A stretch of DNA of 64,000 bases from NCEH01 sp043195195. GTDB lineage: Bacteria > Pseudomonadota > Alphaproteobacteria > Rhizobiales > Xanthobacteraceae. The notes under the pieces are model-generated. The model was not told the origin of the DNA and ran no database searches. It saw only the letters and a list, made by a program, of their open reading frames with translations. The stretch is taken from assembly GCF_043195195.1 (NCBI RefSeq), contig NZ_JBAFWT010000015.1, positions 1 to 64,000 of the forward strand, given 5' to 3'. Made by a program: the position numbers and the translations under genes. Each line of letters opens with the position of its first letter. Position 1 is the stretch's first letter. Positions 16,522 to 26,065 of this stretch are shown here, in pieces.

Positions 16522-17322
16522 ATGACACGTATGAAGAGCTTTTCCATCGCGTGCGCCGTGGCGGCGCTCGTGGGGACGATCGCGACCGGCGCTGCCAGTC
16601 CCGCAGCGGCCGATACCTTGGCCGATATCGAAAAGGCCAAGGTCATCAAGATCGCCGTGCCGCAGGATTTCGCGCCCTTCGGATCGGCGGGCCTCGATCT
16701 GAAGCCGGTGGGCTATGACATCGACATGGCCAATTACATCGGTCAGCAGCTCGGCGTGAAGGTGGAGATCGTCCCCGTCACCAGCGCCAACCGCATCGCC
16801 TATCTCCAGACCAAGAAGGTGGATCTCGTCATCTCCAGCCTCGGCAAGAATCCCGAGCGCGAGAAGGTGATCGACTTTTCCACCGCCTATGCGCCCTTCT
16901 TCTCCGGCGTCTATGGCCTCAAGGCCGAGAGCTCCGCGAAGTTCGACGATCTCGCCGGCAAGACCGTGGGCGCGACGCGCGGCTCCATCGAGGAGCAGGA
17001 ATTGACCAAGAGCGCCCCGGCCTCGGCAACCGTGAAGCGCTACGAGGACAATAACGCCACCATATCCGCCTTCATCTCCGGCCAGGTGGACCTGATCGCC
17101 ACCGGCAACACCGTCGCCGCCGCGATCGCCGAGAAAAGCTCGGCCCGCAAGCCGGACCTGAAGTTCATCATCAAGAACAGCCCCTGCTACGTCGGGCTGA
17201 ACAAGGATGAACCGGCCCTGCTCGCCAAGGTCAACGAGATCATCACCAAGGCCAAGGCCGACGGCACGCTCGCCAAATTTTCCGAAAAATGGCTGAAGGC
17301 GCCGCTGCCGGCTGAGTTCTGA
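16522..17322 (+). CDS. amino acid ABC transporter substrate-binding protein
   Basis: 266 residues with a signal peptide (to about residue 31) and a family 3 solute-binding fold. The motif GYDIDMANYIGQQLGV is in lobe 1, RIAYLQTKKVDLVISSLGKNPERE follows, and DFSTAYAPFF marks the hinge. These proteins capture polar amino acids or derivatives in the periplasm. ATG at 16522 sits after AGGA; an alternative ATG at 16531 is in frame. It heads a six-gene operon with two permeases, an ATPase and two amidohydrolase/peptidase genes, so the ligand may be an N-carbamoyl or otherwise N-substituted amino acid. Confidence 0.9.
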   Translation: MTRMKSFSIACAVAALVGTIATGAASPAAADTLADIEKAKVIKIAVPQDFAPFGSAGLDLKPVGYDIDMANYIGQQLGVKVEIVPVTSANRIAYLQTKKVDLVISSLGKNPEREKVIDFSTAYAPFFSGVYGLKAESSAKFDDLAGKTVGATRGSIEEQELTKSAPASATVKRYEDNNATISAFISGQVDLIATGNTVAAAIAEKSSARKPDLKFIIKNSPCYVGLNKDEPALLAKVNEIITKAKADGTLAKFSEKWLKAPLPAEF

Positions 17323-17323
17323 T

Positions 17324-17350
17324 CCCGCTGCATCCTCAACAGCCAGCGGG
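17324..17350 (+). promoter_or_regulatory. intercistronic hairpin after the binding-protein gene
   Basis: CCCGCTG / CAGCGGG arms separated by 13 bases, starting two bases after the stop codon. Hairpins in this position commonly give partial termination or protect the upstream message, allowing more binding protein than permease. Confidence 0.5.
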
Positions 17351-17359
17351 GGCGGTCGC

Positions 17360-18022
17360 ATGACCTATCACATGAGCTTCGGCGACCTGCTGCCCTATTG
17401 GGACGTGCTGGCGCGCGGATTGCTCTACACCATCATCCTCACGGTCGTTTCGACCGTCACCGGCCTCGCCGTGGGAACGGCGGGCGCCTGGGCCCGGAGC
17501 TTCGGGCCGAAATGGGCGGGTTATGCCGTCGGCGCTTATGTGGAGCTGATCCGCAACACGCCCTTCATCGTGCAACTGTTCTTCGTTTTCTTCGGCCTGC
17601 CGGCGATCGGCGTGAAGATGACGGAAACAGAAGCCGCGTTCCTGGCCATGGTGATCAATCTCGGCGCCTATTCCACCGAGATCATCCGCGCCGGTATCCA
17701 GGCGGTGCCGAAGGGCCATCTGGAGGCGGCGGCCTCGCTCGCCATGAGCCGGCTGGAGACGTTCCGCTACGTGGTGCTGAAACAGGCCTTCATGAAGGTC
17801 TACCCGGCGCTGTCCTCGCAGATCGTCATCGTCATGCTGGGGTCGGCGGTGGTGTCGCAGATTTCGGCCGAAGACCTGACCTATGCGGCGAATTTCGTCC
17901 AGTCGCGAAATTTCCGGGCCTTCGAAGTCTATCTCGTCGCTGCTCTTCTCTACTTGCTCCTGGCCATCGCCATGCGCGCAATATTGCGTGGCATCGGCCG
18001 GGCCCTGTTCCCGAAGGCCTGA
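17360..18022 (+). CDS. amino acid ABC transporter permease (HisM/GlnP type)
   Basis: 220 residues and about five membrane helices. The opening YWDVLARGLLYTIILTVVST and the RNTPFIVQLFFVFFGLP block are typical of polar amino acid permeases, and the EAA loop (EAAASLAMSRLETFRYVVLKQA) contacts the ATPase. It is followed four bases later by a second permease; the two should form a heterodimer in the inner membrane. Confidence 0.92.
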   Translation: MTYHMSFGDLLPYWDVLARGLLYTIILTVVSTVTGLAVGTAGAWARSFGPKWAGYAVGAYVELIRNTPFIVQLFFVFFGLPAIGVKMTETEAAFLAMVINLGAYSTEIIRAGIQAVPKGHLEAAASLAMSRLETFRYVVLKQAFMKVYPALSSQIVIVMLGSAVVSQISAEDLTYAANFVQSRNFRAFEVYLVAALLYLLLAIAMRAILRGIGRALFPKA

Positions 18023-18025
18023 GCC

Positions 18026-18676
18026 ATGATCGAATTTTCCTTCGCGATCATCCTTGAAAACCTGCTGCTGGCGACGCGCTGGACCATCCTCCTGTCGCTC
18101 ATCGCCTTCGTCAGCGGCGGCCTGGTGGGACTGCTTGTCCTGTTCGGCCGCGTCTCCAAGCACGAAGTGCTGCGCCTTCTCACGGCGGGGTACATCGAAT
18201 TCTTCCAGGGCACGCCGCTTTTGATGCAACTCTTCCTGCTGTTCTTCGGCATCGCCTTGTTCGGCGTCGAGGTCAGCCCCTGGATCGCCGCATGGCTGGC
18301 GCTGACCTTCTGGACCAGCGCGTTCCTTTCGGAAATCTGGCGCGGCTGCGTGGAATCGGTTCCGCGCGGCCAATGGGAGGCCTCCGGCACACTCGCCATG
18401 ACCTTCATGGAGCAGATGCGCTACGTCATTCTGCCTCAGGCCATGCGGATCGCGGTGGCGCCCACCGTCGGCTTCTCGGTGCAGGTCATCAAGGGCACGG
18501 CGCTCGCCTCGATCATCGGCTTCGTCGAACTGACCAAGGCCGGCACCATGCTCAACAACGCCACCTTCCGCCCGTTCCTGGTCTATTCCCTGGTGGCGCT
18601 GATCTACTTCTGCCTTTGCTTCCCCTTGTCCTGGTGTTCCAAGCGCCTGGAGGCTCGTCTCAATGTCGCTCGTTAA
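18026..18676 (+). CDS. amino acid ABC transporter permease, second subunit
   Basis: 216 residues and about five membrane helices. It carries an FFQGTPLLMQLFLLFFG block and an EAA loop (EASGTLAMTFMEQMRYVILPQA) of the same family as the preceding subunit. The last 14 bases overlap the ATPase gene start, indicating tight coupling. Intact and of normal length. Confidence 0.92.
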   Translation: MIEFSFAIILENLLLATRWTILLSLIAFVSGGLVGLLVLFGRVSKHEVLRLLTAGYIEFFQGTPLLMQLFLLFFGIALFGVEVSPWIAAWLALTFWTSAFLSEIWRGCVESVPRGQWEASGTLAMTFMEQMRYVILPQAMRIAVAPTVGFSVQVIKGTALASIIGFVELTKAGTMLNNATFRPFLVYSLVALIYFCLCFPLSWCSKRLEARLNVAR

Positions 18677-19391
18677 TATCCAAGATGTGCGCAAGAACTT
18701 CGGGCCGCTCGAAGTCTTGAAAGGCGTATCGATCCAGATCGGCCGCGGCGACGTTGCCGCCATCATCGGCCGGTCCGGCAGCGGCAAGAGCACGCTCCTG
18801 CGCTGCATCAACGGGCTGGAGGAATTCCAGGCCGGGGCGATCACGGTGGATGGCATGGAGGTTGGTCCCGGCAAGACCGACCTGCGCACCCTGCGCCGCC
18901 ATGTCGGCATGGTGTTCCAGCAGTTCAACTTATTTCCCCACCTCACGGCGGGCGAAAATGTGATGCTGGCGCCCACCGTGGTGGTGAAGCTGCAGAAGGG
19001 CGAGGCGCGCGACATGGCCGCCGCCCTGCTCGAAAAAGTCGGCCTCGCTGGCAAGTTCGATGCCTATCCGAGCCAGCTCTCGGGTGGCCAGCAGCAGCGC
19101 GTCGCCATCGCCCGCGCGCTCGCCATGCAGCCGACCGTTCTGCTGTGCGACGAGATCACCTCGGCGCTCGACCCGGAGCTGGTGAACGAGGTGCTCCGCG
19201 TGGTGGAGCAACTCGCAAGCGAGGGCATGACGTTGATCCTGGTGACGCACGAAATGCGCTTTGCCCGCGATGTCGGCACCAAGCTCATCTTCATGCACCA
19301 GGGCCGCGTCCATGAAGAGGGCGCGCCGAAGGCATTGTTCGCGAATCCGCAAACGCCGGAACTCGCGCAATTCGTCACCGGCTCGCACTGA
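18663..19391 (+). CDS. amino acid ABC transporter ATP-binding protein (GlnQ/HisP type)
   Basis: 242 residues with all nucleotide-binding motifs in order: Walker A GRSGSGKST near residue 36, the Q-loop VFQQFNLFPHLT, signature LSGGQQQRVAIARAL, Walker B VLLCDEITSALD and the switch His in LVTHEMRFA. It energises uptake by the two permeases. The downstream hydrolase starts five bases after the stop, so import and hydrolysis of the substrate look co-expressed. Confidence 0.95.
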   Translation: MSLVNIQDVRKNFGPLEVLKGVSIQIGRGDVAAIIGRSGSGKSTLLRCINGLEEFQAGAITVDGMEVGPGKTDLRTLRRHVGMVFQQFNLFPHLTAGENVMLAPTVVVKLQKGEARDMAAALLEKVGLAGKFDAYPSQLSGGQQQRVAIARALAMQPTVLLCDEITSALDPELVNEVLRVVEQLASEGMTLILVTHEMRFARDVGTKLIFMHQGRVHEEGAPKALFANPQTPELAQFVTGSH

Positions 19392-19396
19392 AGAAT

Positions 19397-20695
19397 ATGC
19401 GTTCGCACCGGTTTGCAGAAGAAGAGGCCGCAATCATGGAGCCTGCGCGCGAGGCCCTGCCCGAAGCCATGGCAACACGCATCGTCGCGCGGATCGATGA
19501 GCTTGCCGCCATCTCGCAGGATGCCGGCGCGATAACCCGCGTGTGCTTCTCGCCCGAGCATCGGCGCGCCGCCGATCTGATCATCGGCTGGATGCGGGAG
19601 GCCGGCATGACCGCCCGCATGGACGAGATCGGCAATGTGGTCGGCCGCTATGAGGGCACGTCGCAGGGATTGCCCTGCCTGATGGTGGGCTCGCACTACG
19701 ACACGGTGCGCGATGCCGGGCGCTGGGACGGGCCGCTCGGCCTCATCACCGCGATCGAATGCGTAGCCCGCATCGCGCAGGCGGGAACGCCCCTGCCCTA
19801 CGCGCTGGAGGTGATCGGCTTCGCGGACGAAGAGGGCGTGCGCTTCTCCTCCACCTTGCTCGGCAGCCGCGCGGTGGCCGGAACGTTTGACGAGGGCGTG
19901 CTGGAAACGCGCGACGCCGACGGCGTGAAGGCCCGCGACGCCATCGCGGCCTTCGGGCTCGACCCCGCGCGCATCCGCCGCGCCGCCCGGCGCCGCGCCG
20001 ATATCCTGGCCTATCTGGAACTGCATATCGAGCAAGGTCCGGTGCTGGAGGCGCAGGATTTGCCGGTGGGCGTGGTCACCGCCATCAGCGGCGCCAGTCG
20101 TTTCGCCATCGATCTGACGGGCATGGCGGGCCACGCCGGTACCGTGCCCATGGGCCTGCGGCGCGATGCGCTCACTGGCGCCGCCGAATGCATCCTCGCC
20201 GTCGAGACCTTATGCCGTGAAGCCGGCGCGGGCGTGGTGGGGACCGTGGGCCAGATCCAGGCCGCGCCGGGTGCAACAAACGTTATTCCCGGCGATGTGC
20301 GCTTCACCATCGACCTGCGCGCTGCCTCCGACGCGCAGCGGCGCGAGACCGTCTCCTCCGTGGTCGAAGCCATTGACGAAATCGCCGCGCGGCGCCAACT
20401 CAAGGCGCGCATCACCAAGACCCACGACAATTCAACGGCGCAATGCGCGCCCTGGCTGTGCGCGCAGCTCGGCGACGCCATCGCGGCGTCGGGCTACCGC
20501 GTCCACGAGTTGCCGAGCGGGGCCGGGCATGATGGGATGGCGATGATCGACATCACCGACATCGCCATGTTGTTCGTGCGTTGCCGCGGCGGCGTGAGCC
20601 ATCATCCGAGCGAGCATGTGGCGGCCGCCGACGTCGCCGCAAGCGCCAAGGTGCTGCTGCACGCTATGGAACACTTCACCCCAAGGGCGTCATGA
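19397..20695 (+). CDS. M20-family N-carbamoyl amino acid hydrolase / allantoate amidohydrolase
   Basis: 432 residues of the AllC/HyuC group of zinc amidases, which split carbamoyl or ureido substrates. Metal and substrate motifs are visible: GSHYDTVRDAGRWDGPLG, FADEEGVRF, a dimerisation-domain segment GMAGHAGTVPMGLRRDA, and the C-terminal GAGHDGMAM plus GVSHHPSEHV. Start at 19397 directly after the ATPase stop, or ATG 19436, which has a better purine-rich site. The TGA overlaps the ATG of the next peptidase. With the ABC importer it suggests use of N-carbamoyl amino acids or ureides. Precise substrate not inferable; beta-ureidopropionase activity is an alternative. Confidence 0.88.
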   Translation: MRSHRFAEEEAAIMEPAREALPEAMATRIVARIDELAAISQDAGAITRVCFSPEHRRAADLIIGWMREAGMTARMDEIGNVVGRYEGTSQGLPCLMVGSHYDTVRDAGRWDGPLGLITAIECVARIAQAGTPLPYALEVIGFADEEGVRFSSTLLGSRAVAGTFDEGVLETRDADGVKARDAIAAFGLDPARIRRAARRRADILAYLELHIEQGPVLEAQDLPVGVVTAISGASRFAIDLTGMAGHAGTVPMGLRRDALTGAAECILAVETLCREAGAGVVGTVGQIQAAPGATNVIPGDVRFTIDLRAASDAQRRETVSSVVEAIDEIAARRQLKARITKTHDNSTAQCAPWLCAQLGDAIAASGYRVHELPSGAGHDGMAMIDITDIAMLFVRCRGGVSHHPSEHVAAADVAASAKVLLHAMEHFTPRAS

Positions 20696-21936
20696 CCGAC
20701 CAATTCAAGACCGCGATTGTCGAAAGCCTTGCCGCCCGCAGGGAGGCCGAGATCCAATTCCTGGCCGAGCTGGTGCGCATGCCGTCCGACAATCCGCCGG
20801 GTGATTGCGCGCCCCATGCGGCGCTGGCCGCACGGCTGCTGGAGGAACTGGGCTTCGCCGTGGAGCGCCATGCGGTGCCCGAGGCGACCGTGCGCGACGG
20901 CGGCATGGTGAGCGTCACCAATCTCGTGGTGCGCGAGCGCTTCGGGGAGGGGCCGATCATTGCGCTGAACGCCCATGGCGATGTGGTGCCGCCGGGCCTC
21001 GGCTGGACTTTCGATCCCTACGGGGCGGAGATCGCCGACGGCTTCATGTATGGGCGCGGGGTCGCGGTTTCGAAGTCGGATTTCGCCACCTATGCCTTCG
21101 CGCTGCTCGCCGTGCGCGATGCCGCCCGGGCCGGCGCCACCTTTGCAGGCACGGTGGAACTGCATTTCACCTATGACGAGGAGATGGGCGGCCTGCTCGG
21201 CCCCGGCTGGCTGCTGGCGCAGGGCATCTCGAAGCCCGATTACGCGCTGTCGGCGGGCTTCGCCTATGACATCGTCACCGCCCATAACGGCTGCCTGCAT
21301 CTGGAAGCCGAGATCCTGGGACGCTCCGCCCATGCCGCCATGCCGGAAACCGGATTGGACGCGCTGGAGGCGGCCACCGGCGTCCTCGCCGCGCTCTACC
21401 GCCTGCGGGCGGAACTGCGGGAACACGTCTCTCCCCTGCCCGGCATCGGCGCGCCGGGACTGACGGTTGGGCTGATCTCCGGCGGCATCAACACCAATGT
21501 GGTGCCCGACAAGGTGACGCTGCGCATCGATCGCCGCATCACGCCGCAGGAGGATGCCGCGCAGGCGGAAGCCGACCTGAAGGCCTTGATCGAACACGCG
21601 GCGCACGGCTTCCCCGGCATCACGTGCCACCTCAAGCGCATTCTGCTCGCCGACCCGTTCGTGCCCATGCTGGGACAGGAGTTCCTCGTCTCGGCGATCC
21701 AGCGCGCGGCCGTCGGGATCATGAAGGACCCTGTCGGCACCAAGGGCGTGCCGATCTATACCGACGCGCGGCTTTACGCGGCGGCCGGCATCCCCACCGT
21801 GCTCTATGGCGCCGGGCCGCGCACAATCCTGGAGGCCAACGGCCACCGCGCCGACGAGAAGCTCGCGCTCGCCGATCTGGAAAGCGCGAGCCATGTGGTC
21901 GCCCTGGCCCTGGCCGACCTGCTTTCCGGCGGCTGA
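20692..21936 (+). CDS. M20 family metallopeptidase (ArgE/DapE/CPG2-like)
   Basis: 414 residues. The metal-binding HGDVVPP and a catalytic HFTYDEEMGG block are present, as is a dimerisation domain beginning GRSAHAAMPETGLDALEA. This is the ArgE/DapE deacylase fold. ATG at 20692 overlaps the stop of the preceding amidohydrolase (ATGA); the longer upstream frame lies inside that gene. It ends the ABC-amidohydrolase operon and may remove a second N-acyl group or hydrolyse a dipeptide-like product. The substrate is unknown. Confidence 0.88.
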   Translation: MTDQFKTAIVESLAARREAEIQFLAELVRMPSDNPPGDCAPHAALAARLLEELGFAVERHAVPEATVRDGGMVSVTNLVVRERFGEGPIIALNAHGDVVPPGLGWTFDPYGAEIADGFMYGRGVAVSKSDFATYAFALLAVRDAARAGATFAGTVELHFTYDEEMGGLLGPGWLLAQGISKPDYALSAGFAYDIVTAHNGCLHLEAEILGRSAHAAMPETGLDALEAATGVLAALYRLRAELREHVSPLPGIGAPGLTVGLISGGINTNVVPDKVTLRIDRRITPQEDAAQAEADLKALIEHAAHGFPGITCHLKRILLADPFVPMLGQEFLVSAIQRAAVGIMKDPVGTKGVPIYTDARLYAAAGIPTVLYGAGPRTILEANGHRADEKLALADLESASHVVALALADLLSGG

Positions 21937-22023
21937 ACCCGGCCGTGACCGAGAACGGGCGGGGAAGCGCTCTACGAGGAGCATGCCCCGCCCCTGGCCC
22001 CATCTGCGTGCCCCGCCCCCGCC

Positions 22024-23913
22024 TCAGCGCAGGGCGCGGGCGATCAGCCGGCCAAGCCGCGCGGAGAATGCGCGCGGATCGCTCGGCCGCTCGCCATCGG
22101 CGATCTGAGCTTCGTCAAGCAACAGATGGGCGGCGTCTGCGCGGAAGCTGGCCTCGTCTTCGCCCAAAGTGGCAAGTTTCTGAACCAGCTCATGGCGCGG
22201 ATTGACCTCAAGAACCGGCTTGGCGCTTCCCCCGCCCCGCCCGGCATTCGCCAGCAGCCGCTCCAGTTCGCGGTCCATGCCCTGCTCGGAGGCGACGAGA
22301 CACACCGCACTTTCCGTGAGGCGGTCGGACGCGCGCACATCCGAGACGGCATCGGCGAGTGCGGACTTGAGGAAGGCGATGAAGCCCGCCACGTCCTCGC
22401 TTGCCTCGGCTGTCGGCGGCTCATCTCCCTCCAGCAGCGAGATCAGCTTGAGGTCGGCCGAACCCTGCGTGACCGATTTGAACGGCTTGCCCTCATAATC
22501 GAGCCCGGCGGTCACCCAGAAATTGTCCACCTGGTCCGGCAGCAGAAGCACCTCGATGCCGCGCGCACGGAATCCTTCCAGCTGCGGGGATGCGGAAATC
22601 CGCTCCAGATCGCTGCCGGTGGAATAATAGATCGCCGTCTGGTTTTCCTTCAGTCCCGCAACATAATCCTTCAGCGAACGCCATGCGCCCCCAGAAGCGG
22701 TGGTCTTGAAGCGGGCGAGGCTCAGCAGGGCCGGGCGGCGCTCGTAATCCTCATAAAGCCCTTCCTTGAGCACCGGGCCAAAATTTTCCCAGATGGACTC
22801 ATAGGTTTCGGCATCATTGGCGGAGAGCTTTTCCAGCTCGCCAAGGATGCGATTGGACACGCCCTTCTTGATGGCGGCGAGGATCGGGCTTTCCTGGATC
22901 ATCTCGCGCGACATGTTCAGCGGCAGATCGGCGGAATCCACCAGCCCGCGCACGAACCGCAGATAGCGCGGCAGAAGCTCGGCCTCATCGGTGATGAACA
23001 CCCGCTTCACATAAAGCTTCATGCGCCCGCTGCGGTCGGGGTCGAACAAATCGAACGGCTTTGAGCCCGGCACAAAGGCCAGCACCGAATATTCATGCCG
23101 CCCCTCGGCGCGATAATGGATCGTCAGGGCCGGCCGGTCGAACTGGCCGGCGACGCTGCGATAGAAATCGGCATATTCGTCTTCGCTGATCTCGGACTTG
23201 GGCTTGGTCCAGAGCGCCGCGCCGTCAGCGATCTCCGCGGTCTCGTCTTCGCCGGTGCCCACGAGCACGATCGGCACCGGCACGTGGCCGGACTGCGCCT
23301 TGACGATCCGCTCCAGGTTGTAGCGCTCGCAATAGGCGGTTGCGTCCTCCATCAGGTGCAGCACCACGCGGGTGCCGCGCGCGGGAGCATCCGCAAGGTC
23401 CGCCGGGGCGATGGTGTACGTGCCCTGTCCATCCGAGGACCAGATCGAGGCCTGATCGGTTCCGGCGCGGCGCGAAATCACATCCACCTTCTCGGCCACC
23501 ATGAAGGCCGAATAGAAGCCGACGCCGAACTGGCCGATGAGCTGGGTGCCCTCCCCGCCCGCATTGGCGGCGATGCGGTCCATGAACGCCTTGGTGCCGG
23601 AACGGGCAATGGTGCCCAGCGCCTCGGCCATGTCGAGCGCGCTCATGCCTATGCCGTTATCCTCAATGGTCAGGCGGCGGTTCTCGGCATCGGGATGCAG
23701 GGTGATCCGCAATTTCGCGTCGTCGCCGAGCAGCGCCGGATCGCTGATTGCTTCATAGCGCAGCTTTTCGCAGGCATCGGCGGCGTTGGAAATCAGCTCG
23801 CGCAGGAACACGTCCTTATCGGAATAAACCGCGTGCACCATGAGGTGCAGCAGCTTGGCGACATCGGCCTCGAAGGCGTGAGTCTCGGGCGCGGCGACAC
23901 TTTCGGTTGTCAT
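22024..23913 (-). CDS. htpG: molecular chaperone HtpG (Hsp90)
   Basis: 629 residues, the normal Hsp90 length. The N-terminal GHKL ATPase motifs are present: ELISNAADACEKLRY, IEDNGIGM and GTIARSGTKAF, with the lid FGVGFYSAFMVAEKV. The middle domain carries the LPLNMSREMIQ segment. ATP-driven folding chaperone in the cytoplasm. Monocistronic by spacing, with convergent genes on the low-coordinate side. No sigma-32-like promoter was identified by eye. Confidence 0.97.
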   Translation of the reverse strand: MTTESVAAPETHAFEADVAKLLHLMVHAVYSDKDVFLRELISNAADACEKLRYEAISDPALLGDDAKLRITLHPDAENRRLTIEDNGIGMSALDMAEALGTIARSGTKAFMDRIAANAGGEGTQLIGQFGVGFYSAFMVAEKVDVISRRAGTDQASIWSSDGQGTYTIAPADLADAPARGTRVVLHLMEDATAYCERYNLERIVKAQSGHVPVPIVLVGTGEDETAEIADGAALWTKPKSEISEDEYADFYRSVAGQFDRPALTIHYRAEGRHEYSVLAFVPGSKPFDLFDPDRSGRMKLYVKRVFITDEAELLPRYLRFVRGLVDSADLPLNMSREMIQESPILAAIKKGVSNRILGELEKLSANDAETYESIWENFGPVLKEGLYEDYERRPALLSLARFKTTASGGAWRSLKDYVAGLKENQTAIYYSTGSDLERISASPQLEGFRARGIEVLLLPDQVDNFWVTAGLDYEGKPFKSVTQGSADLKLISLLEGDEPPTAEASEDVAGFIAFLKSALADAVSDVRASDRLTESAVCLVASEQGMDRELERLLANAGRGGGSAKPVLEVNPRHELVQKLATLGEDEASFRADAAHLLLDEAQIADGERPSDPRAFSARLGRLIARALR

Positions 23914-24027
23914 GGCGGATGCTCTCCGGTTGAAGGCGACGACCAGATGGCGGAAGCCATGACGGATTTCAAGGGGCGTGGGCGACAGAGCTGGGGGGTT
24001 CGCCTGCGACCACCCCCACGAGCGCCT

Positions 24028-25005
24028 CTATCCGCGCAGGCAGCCGAGGCCGGAAAGCGTATCGCGCACCGCGCGGGGGAGTGGTGTGTGGGGTTCCTCC
24101 CCGAGGCAGGCCACAAGCTTGCGATTGCCCATGTGCAACGGCACGTTCCAGAGATAACGCATCTCGCCAAGCTCCCGGAAGGTGGGGACAAAAGGCGAGG
24201 CGAGCGTGACCAGCCACCAGGGGAACGCCTTGGCCTTGATCTCCCGCCCGACGGCCGTGCGGATCGCCGCGATCATCGCCGTTCCGTCTCCGTCCCAATG
24301 GCCCTCCATGTGGAAGGTCTCGAACCGGCCGAGCGCTTCGCCGCGCTCTGCGAGCCGTACCATGGTCTCCGCCACGTCGGGCAGATAGGCCCATTGATGG
24401 CCGACGCCGCGCCGGCCGGGATAGCTGATGGCTTCCACCGGACGACCGGGCCGCACCAGACCTTGCGAAAACCAATTGTTGGCGGCGTGAGGGCCGAAGA
24501 AATCGCCGGCGCGCACGATCAAGGCCGGCACGCCGTCCGCCGATGCGGCGCGCAAGCGCGCTTCCATGGCCACGCGGATCGCGCCCTTACGGGTCCGCGG
24601 GTTCTGCGGCGCATCCTCGCTCGGATCGGCGAAGGCGTCGGGGCCGAAATTATAGACCGTACCCGGCAGCAGAATGCGCGCGCCGCTCGCCCGCGCCGCA
24701 GCGATTGTGTTGTCCAGCATGGGCAGCACCAGCTTGTCCCAATCGCGATAGCCCGGCGGGTTCACCGCATGGACGATGAGCGCTGCGCCGGCCGCCGCCG
24801 CACGCACGGACGCCGCATCCATGGCATCGCCCTTGATCCAATCGGGGCCTGCCCCCTCGCGCGTCCATGGCGCGCCAGCCCCCTGCGGATCGCGCGCCAA
24901 AGCCGTGACCTGCCACCCCCGGCGCAGCAGCGTCGCGGCGACCTCGCCACCGATACCGCCCGTAGCGCCGAGCACCAGCGCGGTGTGTTTTCCTGTTTCA
25001 GCCAT
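24028..25005 (-). CDS. NAD-dependent epimerase/dehydratase (extended SDR, NmrA-like)
   Basis: 325 residues with a Rossmann nucleotide loop at the N-terminus (LVLGATGGIGGEVAATLLRRGW) and an atypical SDR core (HAVNPPGYRDWDKL, LPGTVYNFGP). A soluble NAD(P)-binding protein of unknown substrate. ATG at 25005 is six bases after GGGAG; the ATG at 25011 abuts that site and is less likely. It is divergent from a LysR gene 88 bases away, which is the likely regulator. Confidence 0.85.
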   Translation of the reverse strand: MAETGKHTALVLGATGGIGGEVAATLLRRGWQVTALARDPQGAGAPWTREGAGPDWIKGDAMDAASVRAAAAGAALIVHAVNPPGYRDWDKLVLPMLDNTIAAARASGARILLPGTVYNFGPDAFADPSEDAPQNPRTRKGAIRVAMEARLRAASADGVPALIVRAGDFFGPHAANNWFSQGLVRPGRPVEAISYPGRRGVGHQWAYLPDVAETMVRLAERGEALGRFETFHMEGHWDGDGTAMIAAIRTAVGREIKAKAFPWWLVTLASPFVPTFRELGEMRYLWNVPLHMGNRKLVACLGEEPHTPLPRAVRDTLSGLGCLRG

Positions 25006-25093
25006 GGCCATCTCCCGTCGTTGAAGACCATATGCGGCTTTTTCCTCCTCGTATGGAATTGTCAAAGCTGAACGAATGACTAGTCTATAATGT

Positions 25094-25990
25094 ATGAGCC
25101 TGAGCGTTGCCGATTGGGAGAACCAACGCGCCTTCCTGGCGGTGCTGGAGCATGGCAGCCTCTCCGCTGCGGCACGGGCGCTTGGCGTGGCGCAGCCGAC
25201 GGTGCGCCGCCGCCTGGAGGCACTGGAACGCAGCATCGGCCAGACGCTCTTCACCCGTTCGCCGTCCGGCCTCCTGCCCACCGAGAGCGCCCGTGCGCTC
25301 GGCCCCCATGCGCGGGCCATGGCCATTGCGGCGGAAGCCTTCACGCGCACAGCCTCCGCCGATGCGGGCGCCCTTGCCGGCACGGTGCGCATCACCGCCA
25401 GCGACATGGTGGGCGCGCAGGTGCTGCCGGCGATCCTCGCCGATCTGCTGGCGCACCATCCGCGCCTGCGCATCGAGACCCATCTCAGCAACCGCAACCA
25501 GGACCTCCTGCACCAGGAGGCAGACATTGCGGTGCGCATGGTGCGGCCGGGACAAGGGGCGCTGGTGGTGAAGCATGTGGGTGCGGTCAAGCTCGGTATG
25601 TTCGCGGCGCCCGCCTATCTCGAACGCGCCGGCGTGCCGCGCGACCTTGCCGATCTTTCCCGCTTCGCGATCATCGGGCCGGACCGGGACGTGGACGATT
25701 TGCGCACCCTCGCTGCCCTCAAGGGCGCGCCGCCGGCGCAGACGCTCGCCTATCGCACCGATAGCCACCTTGCCCAATTGGAGGCGATCCGCGCGGGGGC
25801 TGGAATCGGCTTCTGTCAGGTCGCGCTGGCGGCACGCGCGCCGGTGCTGACACGGGTGCTCGCCGAATCGTTCGACATGTCGCTGGAAACCTTCGTGGCG
25901 ATGCACGAGGATTTGCGGCAGGTGCGTCGCGTGCGCGTCACCTTCGATCATTTGGTGCGCGCCCTCTCCGCCTATTGCGCGAGCGCGTGA
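25094..25990 (+). CDS. LysR-family transcriptional regulator
   Basis: 298 residues. The winged HTH occupies residues 8-67 (FLAVLEHGSLSAAARALGVAQPTVRRRLEALE) and is followed by a substrate-binding domain. It lies back to back with the epimerase gene, the usual LysR-target arrangement. A TATAAT box ends two bases before the ATG and no Shine-Dalgarno is visible, so the start may lie further in or translation may be unusual. The ligand is unknown. Confidence 0.9.
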   Translation: MSLSVADWENQRAFLAVLEHGSLSAAARALGVAQPTVRRRLEALERSIGQTLFTRSPSGLLPTESARALGPHARAMAIAAEAFTRTASADAGALAGTVRITASDMVGAQVLPAILADLLAHHPRLRIETHLSNRNQDLLHQEADIAVRMVRPGQGALVVKHVGAVKLGMFAAPAYLERAGVPRDLADLSRFAIIGPDRDVDDLRTLAALKGAPPAQTLAYRTDSHLAQLEAIRAGAGIGFCQVALAARAPVLTRVLAESFDMSLETFVAMHEDLRQVRRVRVTFDHLVRALSAYCASA

Positions 25991-26065
25991 CACGCGCCTC
26001 ATATCGTCACGGCACTGTCATGAAACCCGTTGACACCTCCGGTCCGGATCAGATCGGGTGCCCCC

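Noticed and set aside
17336..19054. 572-codon minus-strand frame
   Set aside because: Lies opposite the permease and ATPase genes, which have complete family motifs.
23095..25071. 658-codon plus-strand frame
   Set aside because: Opposite htpG and the epimerase gene; composition is that of a shadow frame.
25059..25093. TTGTCA and TATAAT as a promoter of the lysR gene at 25094
   Set aside because: The spacer is 21 bases and the -10 box ends two bases before the ATG, so the pair does not fit a normal sigma-70 promoter for that start.
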